This document shows, in pieces, positions 6,878 through 14,264 of a stretch of DNA of 21,645 nt. Source of the DNA: CAYNDL01 sp964396115. GTDB lineage: Bacteria > Patescibacteriota > Andersenbacteria > UBA10190 > CAIZMI01. The number at the start of each line of letters is the position of its first letter. The stretch's first letter is position 1. The notes beneath the pieces are model-generated. The model saw only the letters and a list, made by a program, of their open reading frames with translations. It made no database searches and was not told the DNA's origin. The position numbers were made by a program, and so were the translations under genes. The stretch spans positions 1-21,645 of the forward strand of contig CAYNDL010000014.1 of assembly GCA_964396115.1 (NCBI GenBank), read 5' to 3'.

Positions 6878-9800
6878 ATGGCTCCACTTTCAGAAGAACA
6901 AGTCTTGGATTTCGAAGCGGTGCGGCTAAAACTAGCCAGTCCCGACGTTATCCATGAGTGGTCCCACGGCGAAGTAACAAAGCCGGAGACTATTAATTAC
7001 CGCACGCAGAAACCGGAACGTGATGGCTTGTTCGACGAACGCATTTTTGGACCTGTAAAAGATTGGGAATGTTATTGCGGCAAATACCGCCGAATCCGTT
7101 ACAAAGGAATCGTCTGTGATAAGTGTGGTGTCGAAGTAACTCGTTCGATCGTCCGCCGCGAACGCATGGGTAACATTGACCTTGCTTCTCCCGTTGCTCA
7201 CATCTGGTTCTTGCGCGGTATTCCTTCGAAGGTTGGTTTGTTGCTCGATATCAACGTCCAACAACTGGAAAAGGTTGTCTACTTTGCTTCTTACATCATC
7301 ACTTCTGTTGATGAAAATGGTAAGAAAGAATTAAGCGAACGTATTGAGCGTGAATTAAAGCAAAAACGGGAAGACATCCTCCGTGTTTACAAGCAAGCCC
7401 AAGACGCAATGCGCCAAGCTGCAGCCGAACGTTTGAAAGAAGTAACTGACTCCCAAGTACGCAAGGATATTGAAAACAAGCTGGAAAAAGAACTTCACAC
7501 CAAAGAAAACGAGCGCGAAGAAGAACTGCAAAAGCTGGAGAAGGCCGGGCAAAAAGCTCACGAAGAGTTGGTGATGCTGCGTCCTTTGCAGATTGTTTCA
7601 GAGGTTGAATATCGCACTCTATCCCTAAAGCATGGTCACATCTTCTCAGCCGGGATCGGTGCTGAAGTTTTGCGCCAAATTTGTGAGAATATTGATCTCA
7701 CAAAACTTGCAAAGCAGCTCGAAGGAGAGTTGGTTGACGCTGGTGCCGCCAAGCGCAAGCGCTACATCAAGCGTTTGTCCTTAGTGCGTAGCTTTATCCG
7801 CGGTAAGATCCGTCCAGAGTGGATGTTCCTGACGAGTATTCCGGTAATTCCTCCGGATTTGCGCCCAATGGTGCAGTTGGATGGCGGTCGTTTTGCTGCC
7901 TCAGATTTGAACGATCTTTATCGTCGCGTTATCAACCGTAACAATCGCTTGAAGCGCTTGATTGAAATGGGAGCTCCTGAAGTCATCATGCGCAACGAAA
8001 AGCGTATGTTACAAGAAGCTGTTGATGCCTTGATCGATAACAATGCCCGCCGTGGTTCCACAACCGCTGCCGCTGTTGGTCAACGTCGCCAGTTGAAGTC
8101 TTTGGCCGACATGTTGAAGGGTAAGCAAGGACGTTTCCGCCAAAACTTGTTAGGTAAGCGTGTCGACTACTCCGGCCGTTCCGTAATCGTTGTCGGTCCC
8201 CATCTTCGCTTGCACCAGTGCGGTTTGCCAAAGTTGATGGCTCTCGAACTATTCAAGCCGTTCGTGATTCATGAACTAGTAAAGCGCGGTTTGGCTCACA
8301 ACATTCGTTCCGCGTCCCGCTTGATCGAACAGGGAATTCCTGAAGTCTGGGACTCCTTGGAAGATGTAACCAGGACTCACAAAGTTATGTTGAACCGTGC
8401 GCCTACCCTCCATCGTCTTGGTATCCAAGCTTTCCAGCCAGTTCTCATCGAAGGTAAAGCTATTCAGATTCACCCGATGGTCTGTCCTCCTTTCAATGCC
8501 GACTTCGACGGTGACCAGATGGCTGTCCACGTTCCGCTGTCTACTCCTTCACGCAAGGAAGCCGATGAGATCATGTTGGCTTCACGCAATCTCCTCAAAC
8601 CTTCTGATGGTGAACCTGTAACCAGTGCTTCTCAGGATGTTGTCCTCGGTCTCTATTACGGTTCGAAGATTCGTGAAGGTGTTAAAGGGGAAGGAAAGAA
8701 ATTCGCTACACCAAACGAAGCTATCTTCTCCTATGATTCAGGCAGCACAGCCATCAATGCTAAAGTTTCTGTTCGCATGAGCGACGGGAACATCTTAGAA
8801 ACAACTGTTGGCCGTATTTTGTTCAACGAAATTCTTCCTGAAGGAATGGAATTTATAAACGATGTATTAGACAAGAAACGTTTGAAAGCCTTGCTTGGTG
8901 AGATTCTGTCCCGCTACGGTGCTGAACAGGCCGCGGACTTTATTGACCGTATGAAAGATCTTGGTTTCCAATTTGCGACTCGTTCCGGTTCCTCTTGGGG
9001 TATGGATGATCTCCATATTCCTGTGGGTAAGAAAGAAATTCTTGAACACGCAGAAAACACTGTCCAGACAATTCGAGAACAGTACGAACAAGGTTTGTTA
9101 ACTGACGAAGAGCGTTACGTAAAAACCATTGAAGTCTGGGAAGATGCTAAGAATAAGATAACCGAACTCGTACAAAAAGAATTGACTCCAGATCAAAGCG
9201 TATATCAGATGGTGTTCTCTGGTGCTCGTGGTTCGATTGGTCAGGTTACTCAGATGATGGGTATGAAAGGTTTGGTTATTTCCCCAACAGGACGAACAAA
9301 CGAGTTGCCTATCAAGTCGTCTTTCAAAGAAGGTTTCAACGTACTCGAATATTTCACTAGTACGCACGGAACAAGAAAAGGTATGGCTGATACCGCATTG
9401 CGTACCGCCACCGCCGGTTACTTGACCCGCCGTCTAGTGAACGTTGCCCAGGATATGGTTATTCGCGAGACTGATTGTCATGATACTGAAGGGCGCGTAA
9501 TTACTCGAAAGCACACACAAGAAATGGGAACAAACTTGATGCGCCGTGTACGTGGACGTGTGTTGGCAAAGGATGTGGTTGATCCAAAGACTGGTGAGGT
9601 CTTGGCCAAGAAAGGTGAACTTTTGACACGTGAACAAGCTAAGATGATTGATGATTCTGGTGTACCGGAAGTTGTTATTCGCTCAGTCCTGTCTTGTAAA
9701 ACACTCCGCGGAATTTGTCAGAAATGTTATGGGTGGGATTTGGGTTCGAATACACTAGTACGCATGGGTGAAGCTGCTGGTATCGTAGCTGCTCAAGCAA

Positions 9801-10747
9801 TTGGTGAACCTGGTACTCAGCTCACAATGAGAACTTTCCATCATGGTGGTGTTGCCGGTGGCGCTGATATCACTCAAGGTTTGCCTCGTGTTGAAGAATT
9901 GTTTGAAGCTCGTGCCCCTAAGAACAAGGCTTTGGTTGCCGAGATCGGTGGAACAGTAACTTTGCTTGACCGCGACGGACAAACAGTTATCTCCGTGCTT
10001 TCTCAAACAGCTGGTCAAGAAATTTATGACAGGGCAGGGATCATCGTCGACAAGTCGATCGAGGATGGAACAGAAGTTGAACCGAACCAGCGTTTGTTTA
10101 TGGATATGGAAGGTGAAGAGTTCTTCTCGAAGAGAAAAGGCGTTATCAAGCTGACTGATAAGCAGTTGATCGTCCAAGGTAGCGAACTCGATCATCATGA
10201 GTATGTTGTTCCACAGGATACTGCTGTTTGGGTAAAGAATGGCGATGTTGTGAATGTTGGCCAACAGCTAACAGAAGGACATGTAAACCTCCAAGAGTTG
10301 TACAAAGTTGCCGGAGCCAGCGCTGTACAGCACTACATCATCAAGGAAGTAATGGATGTTTATGCCATCCAGGGTGAAGCAATTAACGACAAGCATTTGG
10401 AAATTATGGTGCGCTCGATGATGTCACGTGTGCGTGTAAAGGATGCCGGAAGCACGACATTACTCCCAGGACGTGTATATGAATTGGCTGATTTCCTCGA
10501 AGAGAACCTGCGCGCCAAGGAAGAAAATGGCCAGCCTGCTATTGGCGAACGGTTGTTGCTCGGTATCACGAAAGTCTCGCTCACAACTGCCTCTTTCCTC
10601 GCTGCCGCTTCTTTCCAAGAGACCGCTCGTGTGTTGATCGATGCCGCCGTAACAGGTCGTGAGGACCGACTATCTGGTCTAAAAGAAAACGTCATCATTG
10701 GTAAGCTCATCCCAGTCGGTACAGGATACAAGGGGAAGACTGAATAA
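6878..10747 (+). CDS. rpoC: DNA-directed RNA polymerase subunit beta'
   Basis: RpoC provides the catalytic Mg-binding aspartates of RNA polymerase. The 1289-residue product has the first zinc site C65-x-C67-x12-C80-x2-C83, the active-site N540-A-D-F-D-G-D546 (Asp 542, 544, 546), the bridge helix region with ISPTGRTNELPIKSSFKEG and STHGTRKGMADTALRTA, the second zinc site C867, C940, C947, C950, and the trigger loop GEPGTQLTMRTFHHGG. Residues about 149-240 form a highly charged, probably coiled-coil insertion before VEYRTLSLKHGHIFSAGIGAE, a position where the family varies widely in length. The ATG lies 36 bp after rpoB, has no Shine-Dalgarno (CTCAATTAACA precedes it), and is the only plausible start before the conserved VRLKLASPDVI segment. 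Transcription ends at the hairpin at 10761-10794. Confidence 0.98.
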   Translation: MAPLSEEQVLDFEAVRLKLASPDVIHEWSHGEVTKPETINYRTQKPERDGLFDERIFGPVKDWECYCGKYRRIRYKGIVCDKCGVEVTRSIVRRERMGNIDLASPVAHIWFLRGIPSKVGLLLDINVQQLEKVVYFASYIITSVDENGKKELSERIERELKQKREDILRVYKQAQDAMRQAAAERLKEVTDSQVRKDIENKLEKELHTKENEREEELQKLEKAGQKAHEELVMLRPLQIVSEVEYRTLSLKHGHIFSAGIGAEVLRQICENIDLTKLAKQLEGELVDAGAAKRKRYIKRLSLVRSFIRGKIRPEWMFLTSIPVIPPDLRPMVQLDGGRFAASDLNDLYRRVINRNNRLKRLIEMGAPEVIMRNEKRMLQEAVDALIDNNARRGSTTAAAVGQRRQLKSLADMLKGKQGRFRQNLLGKRVDYSGRSVIVVGPHLRLHQCGLPKLMALELFKPFVIHELVKRGLAHNIRSASRLIEQGIPEVWDSLEDVTRTHKVMLNRAPTLHRLGIQAFQPVLIEGKAIQIHPMVCPPFNADFDGDQMAVHVPLSTPSRKEADEIMLASRNLLKPSDGEPVTSASQDVVLGLYYGSKIREGVKGEGKKFATPNEAIFSYDSGSTAINAKVSVRMSDGNILETTVGRILFNEILPEGMEFINDVLDKKRLKALLGEILSRYGAEQAADFIDRMKDLGFQFATRSGSSWGMDDLHIPVGKKEILEHAENTVQTIREQYEQGLLTDEERYVKTIEVWEDAKNKITELVQKELTPDQSVYQMVFSGARGSIGQVTQMMGMKGLVISPTGRTNELPIKSSFKEGFNVLEYFTSTHGTRKGMADTALRTATAGYLTRRLVNVAQDMVIRETDCHDTEGRVITRKHTQEMGTNLMRRVRGRVLAKDVVDPKTGEVLAKKGELLTREQAKMIDDSGVPEVVIRSVLSCKTLRGICQKCYGWDLGSNTLVRMGEAAGIVAAQAIGEPGTQLTMRTFHHGGVAGGADITQGLPRVEELFEARAPKNKALVAEIGGTVTLLDRDGQTVISVLSQTAGQEIYDRAGIIVDKSIEDGTEVEPNQRLFMDMEGEEFFSKRKGVIKLTDKQLIVQGSELDHHEYVVPQDTAVWVKNGDVVNVGQQLTEGHVNLQELYKVAGASAVQHYIIKEVMDVYAIQGEAINDKHLEIMVRSMMSRVRVKDAGSTTLLPGRVYELADFLEENLRAKEENGQPAIGERLLLGITKVSLTTASFLAAASFQETARVLIDAAVTGREDRLSGLKENVIIGKLIPVGTGYKGKTE

Positions 10748-10760
10748 AAATAAAGTAAAC

Positions 10761-10794
10761 AAAGTTACCTCCAGAACGGAGGTAATTTTGTTTA
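10761..10794 (+). terminator. Intrinsic terminator of the rpoBC operon
   Basis: TTACCTCC (10765-10772), loop AGAAC and GGAGGTAA (10778-10785) form a perfect 8-bp stem, extendable at its base by AAAG/TTTT, and are followed by TTTTGTTT. It starts 13 bp after the rpoC stop codon. It separates rpoBC from ftsK, which has its own promoter. Confidence 0.85.
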
Positions 10795-10848
10795 ATGAAT
10801 GTGCACAGTTCTTGTTCAGTCCTGTGGAAAGCTATAAACAACAAAAAA

Positions 10849-10857
10849 TGTTATAAT
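10849..10857 (+). promoter_or_regulatory. Extended -10 promoter of ftsK (TGTTATAAT)
   Basis: A perfect TGnTATAAT motif; no clear -35 hexamer is seen 16-18 bp upstream. The expected transcription start (about 10863-10866) is only 3-6 nt before the ftsK ATG at 10869, so the mRNA would be leaderless or nearly so. A DnaA-box-like TGTGGAAAG (8/9) lies at 10823-10831. Confidence 0.7.
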
Positions 10858-10868
10858 TTACGAACTAT

Positions 10869-13100
10869 ATGGGTAGGAGGAGAAAAAGAAAAAATAGAAA
10901 TTTCATGGGAAAGTTCTCAGAGGAGTTTGGCGCCTTCGAACTAAACCCTGAAACAAAGAAAAATATAATCGCTCTTATATTATTTTTAATTGGTGTTGTT
11001 AGTACTCTCAGCCTGTTTCATATGGCTGGAAATTTCGGTGAAGCACTAAGGCCGAAACTCTTTTCGTTGTTTGGTTGGGGAACTTTCTTTTTTCCGATTC
11101 TGTTAGCTGTAGTGGCTCTAATGCGTTTATTGCCGAGCAAGTTTCATTTCTCTGTAAGTCGTTATATTGGCTTCTTCCTTTTTGTTGTTTTTGGTCACGG
11201 CCTCTTGCATCTGGTGGCCCCTGCAGAGAAGGGCTTGGAGCTTATTGACCGTGGACAAGGTGGCGGCTATCTTGGTTGGCTCGCTTCTTATTGGATCCGT
11301 ACAGGTATAGGAGATATTGCTGCAGGTTTTCTTTTGGGGGTCCTGTTTTTTGTCGGCCTAATGATGGCAACGAACAAGAATTTAAACGACATTGTAAATT
11401 GGTTCCGTTCGTTCCAGAGCGAAGAAGATGAAGAAGAGACTGACGGGGAAGAAGAGGAACCGGAACAGGATTTGGAACCGGAGAAACCCCAAGAAGAACA
11501 CGGTCATGCCCTGCCTGTATTCTCTACGCGTCTTCTGGATAGCGTTAAGCTGACAGGAAAAAGGACGGTCGATTTGCGTGAGGAGGCACCCAAAGTCAAA
11601 ACAGTTCTTCCTGCATACGAACGTCCGCCGCTCGCATTGTTATCTGACGTGACTACTCGTCCGGCAAGCGGTGATGTAAAGAAGTCGCAAGTGGTTATCC
11701 AAAAGACCTTGGAGACATTTGGAATTCCTGTTGCCATGGGAGAAGTTAATGTAGGTCCCACGGTTACGCAGTACACTTTGAAACCAGAGGAAGGTGTAAA
11801 GATCGCAAAGATCACCGCCCTTCACAATGATTTAGCGTTAGCTCTTTCTGCTCACCCTGTTCGTATTGAAGCGCCTATTCCAGGAAAAAGTTTGGTAGGT
11901 ATTGAAGTTCCAAATAAAGCCGTATCCGTCGTGCGTTTGCGGGAAATGTTACAAAGCAAAGATTTTCAACGTTCTGATTATGCGCTTCCGTTTGCTGTTG
12001 GGAAGGATGTAACGGGCCAGTGTATTGTCACTGATCTAGCGAAAATGCCTCATTTGTTAGTTGCTGGAGCAACTGGTTCTGGTAAGTCCGTAATGATTAA
12101 TGACATCATCACGAGCCTAATCTATAAAAACGGTCCGGCGATGCTCAAGATGCTGATGGTTGATCCAAAACGGGTCGAGTTGGCTCTGTATAACGGAATA
12201 CCTCACTTATTGTCGCCGGTAATAACCGAGCCGGAGAAGGCGATCCATTCCCTGCGTTGGGCAGTGGGCGAGATGGAAAGAAGGTATCGTGTCCTTGCTG
12301 AGGTAAAGAAAAAGGATATCACTTCCTACAACTCTGGTAAGCGTGGTGAAGAAATCATGCCTTACGTCGTGATTGTTATCGATGAGTTGGCGGAAATCAT
12401 GGTGAAGTATGGTCGCGAAGTAGAAAGCGCGATTGTGCGGTTGGCGCAAATGGCTCGTGCTGTCGGTATGCATTTGGTTGTATCCACACAGCGTCCGAGC
12501 GTCGATGTTATTACGGGTCTTATTAAAGCCAACATTACTTCCCGTATTGCCTTCAATGTGGCGTCTGCAATTGATTCTCGCACCATCTTGGATACTTCCG
12601 GTGCTGAAAAATTGCTGGGCAATGGAGACATGCTTTTCTTGCGCGGCGACATTTCTAAGCCGCGACGTTTGCAAGCCGCCTATATTTCTGAAGATGAAGT
12701 AAAGCGGGTTACGGAATTTTTGACTTCAAATGGAACTCCTGAGTACGACCTTTCGATTACCGCGCCGCAACAATCACCAAACGGCTTCGGGGGCGGACTT
12801 GATGGAGAAGGAGATGTAGACGATACCTTAATGAACGAGGCTATCAAAGTGGTTAGGGAAAGTAAACGCGCCTCAACATCACTCTTGCAGCGTCGGTTGC
12901 GTATCGGTTATTCGCGAGCGGCAAGGATTATTGATATGCTTGAGCAGCGAGGAATCGTTGGTCCTGGCCAGGGATCAAAACCGCGTGAAGTGCTGGATCC
13001 TGGCGATGAGATAATTGACGAAGAATCCCTCGAAACACCAATAGACGAAGACCAAAGTTATCAAGACGAAGAAAAGGAAGATTCTTTCAATACTATCTAG
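10869..13100 (+). CDS. ftsK: DNA translocase FtsK
   Basis: FtsK is a septum-anchored, hexameric ATP-driven DNA pump that clears and aligns the chromosome during division. The 743-residue protein has a basic N-terminus (GRRRKRKNR), four predicted membrane segments (about 32-50, 69-88, 97-116, 147-167), a short acidic linker (184-210, rich in Glu/Asp), then the motor: Walker A G400-A-T-G-S-G-K-S407, the MVDPKRVEL segment, Walker B V-V-I-V-I-D505-E506, and STQRPSVDVITGLIKANI. A C-terminal winged-helix gamma domain (about 655-715, ASTSLLQRRLRIGYSRAARI) normally reads directional DNA signals. The linker is far shorter than in E. coli FtsK, as in many SpoIIIE/FtsK-type proteins. The ATG at 10869 fits the promoter as a leaderless start; an in-frame ATG at 10905 is the alternative, but the AGGAGG at 10875-10880 is too far from it (24 nt). 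rodZ follows after 2 bp. Confidence 0.95.
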   Translation: MGRRRKRKNRNFMGKFSEEFGAFELNPETKKNIIALILFLIGVVSTLSLFHMAGNFGEALRPKLFSLFGWGTFFFPILLAVVALMRLLPSKFHFSVSRYIGFFLFVVFGHGLLHLVAPAEKGLELIDRGQGGGYLGWLASYWIRTGIGDIAAGFLLGVLFFVGLMMATNKNLNDIVNWFRSFQSEEDEEETDGEEEEPEQDLEPEKPQEEHGHALPVFSTRLLDSVKLTGKRTVDLREEAPKVKTVLPAYERPPLALLSDVTTRPASGDVKKSQVVIQKTLETFGIPVAMGEVNVGPTVTQYTLKPEEGVKIAKITALHNDLALALSAHPVRIEAPIPGKSLVGIEVPNKAVSVVRLREMLQSKDFQRSDYALPFAVGKDVTGQCIVTDLAKMPHLLVAGATGSGKSVMINDIITSLIYKNGPAMLKMLMVDPKRVELALYNGIPHLLSPVITEPEKAIHSLRWAVGEMERRYRVLAEVKKKDITSYNSGKRGEEIMPYVVIVIDELAEIMVKYGREVESAIVRLAQMARAVGMHLVVSTQRPSVDVITGLIKANITSRIAFNVASAIDSRTILDTSGAEKLLGNGDMLFLRGDISKPRRLQAAYISEDEVKRVTEFLTSNGTPEYDLSITAPQQSPNGFGGGLDGEGDVDDTLMNEAIKVVRESKRASTSLLQRRLRIGYSRAARIIDMLEQRGIVGPGQGSKPREVLDPGDEIIDEESLETPIDEDQSYQDEEKEDSFNTI

Positions 13101-13102
13101 AC

Positions 13103-14128
13103 ATGGACCAAAAAATAATAGACAACGACAGTTTCGCTAAAGTCGATCCGTCGTTAAGTGGCCAACCGAATAACTCGGGCTTGGGTGCTAAGCTTAGGCA
13201 AACTAGAAAAGAACAGGGGCTTACTCTGCATGACATTGCCCATGAACTTAAGATTCCCGAGAAAAGTTTACAAGCCCTAGAGAATGATGATTATGGGAAG
13301 TTGCCAGTCGAAGTATATGCAAGGGGTTTTGTAAAAATTTATTCTGAGTACCTGGGGCTTGATTCAAGCGAAACTGTTGCTGAATTTTCCCAACAATATG
13401 CCCACGGCAAAAGCTCAGTAGAACAAAAAATAACGCCGCAGCAGTTGCGCCAGTTCCGTCACCCTCTCTTCGTTCTTACTCCCAGACTTACGGCAATTTC
13501 TGTCGGCATAGTCGTGGCGTTAATTGCGTTGCTGTATCTTTTCTTTGAGGTCCGTGGTTTTACTCGGGCTCCGCATCTGGATATTTCTTCACCAGTCGAC
13601 AACTCAGAAATAAAAAGCAATAACGTAATGATCAAAGGGAAGTCGGACACTACTGCGGAAGTAAAAATTAACGGGGAAAAAACTTTCGTCCGTAGTGACG
13701 GGACTTTTGAAGAGACGATCGGTGTTGGTCCGGGGTTAAATAAAATTGTTGTTGTTGCTAAAGGTATCAGCGGGAAAGAACGTACTGTTACCCGGGAAGT
13801 TCTTGTTCAACAAAATGAACCAGTTCCTCCCTCTGCTAGTCCAACCCCATCACCCAGTTCAACTCCTGCAATTATTGGAGAATCGGAGCTAAAAATGCGT
13901 GTGACAGAGCCTGTCTGGGTTTCCATCATCCAAGATGGAAAAAATGTCTATGCTGGCTTGTTTACGCCGGAAGGTGAGAAAACATTTAAAGGTAAAGAAA
14001 TAAGAGTAACTGCCGGTAAAGCAAATAAGGTAGAAGTGAAGACGTTGGCTCAAGATTGGCACGTTTTAGGTGAAACTCCGGGAGTGGTTAAGGACGTTGT
14101 ATTTAAAGAAGGCAAGAAAGCTCAATAG
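13103..14128 (+). CDS. rodZ: RodZ-like membrane protein with N-terminal HTH domain
   Basis: RodZ links the MreB cytoskeleton to the elongation machinery and helps set rod shape. The 341-residue protein has a cytoplasmic Xre/HTH_25-type helix-turn-helix at about 27-88 (GLGAKLRQTRKEQGLTL, then PVEVYARGFVKIYSEYLGL, the typical RodZ pattern), a basic juxtamembrane stretch, one membrane segment at about 130-150, an extracytoplasmic Ig-like domain (about 155-235, with SPVDNSEIKSNNVMIKGKS), a Pro/Ser-rich linker (240-256) and a C-terminal beta domain resembling the RodZ/DUF4115 domain (WVSIIQDGKNVYAGLF near 272-287). The added Ig-like domain is not part of E. coli RodZ. It starts 2 bp after ftsK, so the two are probably one operon. 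Whether MreB is present cannot be seen in this window. Confidence 0.82.
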   Translation: MDQKIIDNDSFAKVDPSLSGQPNNSGLGAKLRQTRKEQGLTLHDIAHELKIPEKSLQALENDDYGKLPVEVYARGFVKIYSEYLGLDSSETVAEFSQQYAHGKSSVEQKITPQQLRQFRHPLFVLTPRLTAISVGIVVALIALLYLFFEVRGFTRAPHLDISSPVDNSEIKSNNVMIKGKSDTTAEVKINGEKTFVRSDGTFEETIGVGPGLNKIVVVAKGISGKERTVTREVLVQQNEPVPPSASPTPSPSSTPAIIGESELKMRVTEPVWVSIIQDGKNVYAGLFTPEGEKTFKGKEIRVTAGKANKVEVKTLAQDWHVLGETPGVVKDVVFKEGKKAQ

Positions 14129-14149
14129 GTATCGTTTTGAGGGGTTACT

Positions 14150-14158
14150 TGCTATAAT
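14150..14158 (+). promoter_or_regulatory. Extended -10 promoter of the giant surface protein gene (TGCTATAAT)
   Basis: A perfect TGnTATAAT element 22 bp after the rodZ stop. No good -35 hexamer stands 17 bp upstream. The expected transcription start is near 14165. There is no terminator between rodZ and this site, so some read-through from ftsK-rodZ is possible. Confidence 0.65.
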
Positions 14159-14261
14159 TAGCGGGTAAACATTAACAGGAAAACTCTATCGAGTAATGCC
14201 ATTTAACACCCTCAATCTTCGAAGGTGTTGCTTCGACGTTAGGCGCATCCGAGGATTAAAT
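14159..14261 (+). other. Leader of the giant surface protein gene
   Basis: If translation begins at the TTG at 14262, this is an untranslated leader of about 97 nt. It contains an in-frame ATG at 14196 without a well-placed Shine-Dalgarno, and a weak possible hairpin with AACACC (14205-14210) pairing to GGTGTT (14224-14229). The peptide it would encode (M-P-F-N-T-L-N-L-R-R-C-C-F-D) does not look like a secretion signal. No riboswitch is recognised. Confidence 0.4.
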
Positions 14262-14264
14262 TTG
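14251..14264 (+). promoter_or_regulatory. Ribosome binding site GAGGA with TTG start codon
   Basis: GAGGA (14251-14255) lies 6 nt before TTG (14262-14264). The TTG is followed by two Lys codons and then a hydrophobic stretch, the normal layout of a signal peptide. This spacing and context favour TTG over the upstream ATG at 14196. Confidence 0.55.

Noticed and set aside
9755..10264. Open frame of 169 codons on the - strand
   Set aside because: Antisense to the highly conserved C-terminal part of rpoC; no domain or start signal.
12207..12674. Open frame of 155 codons on the - strand
   Set aside because: Antisense to the FtsK motor domain; no recognisable motif.
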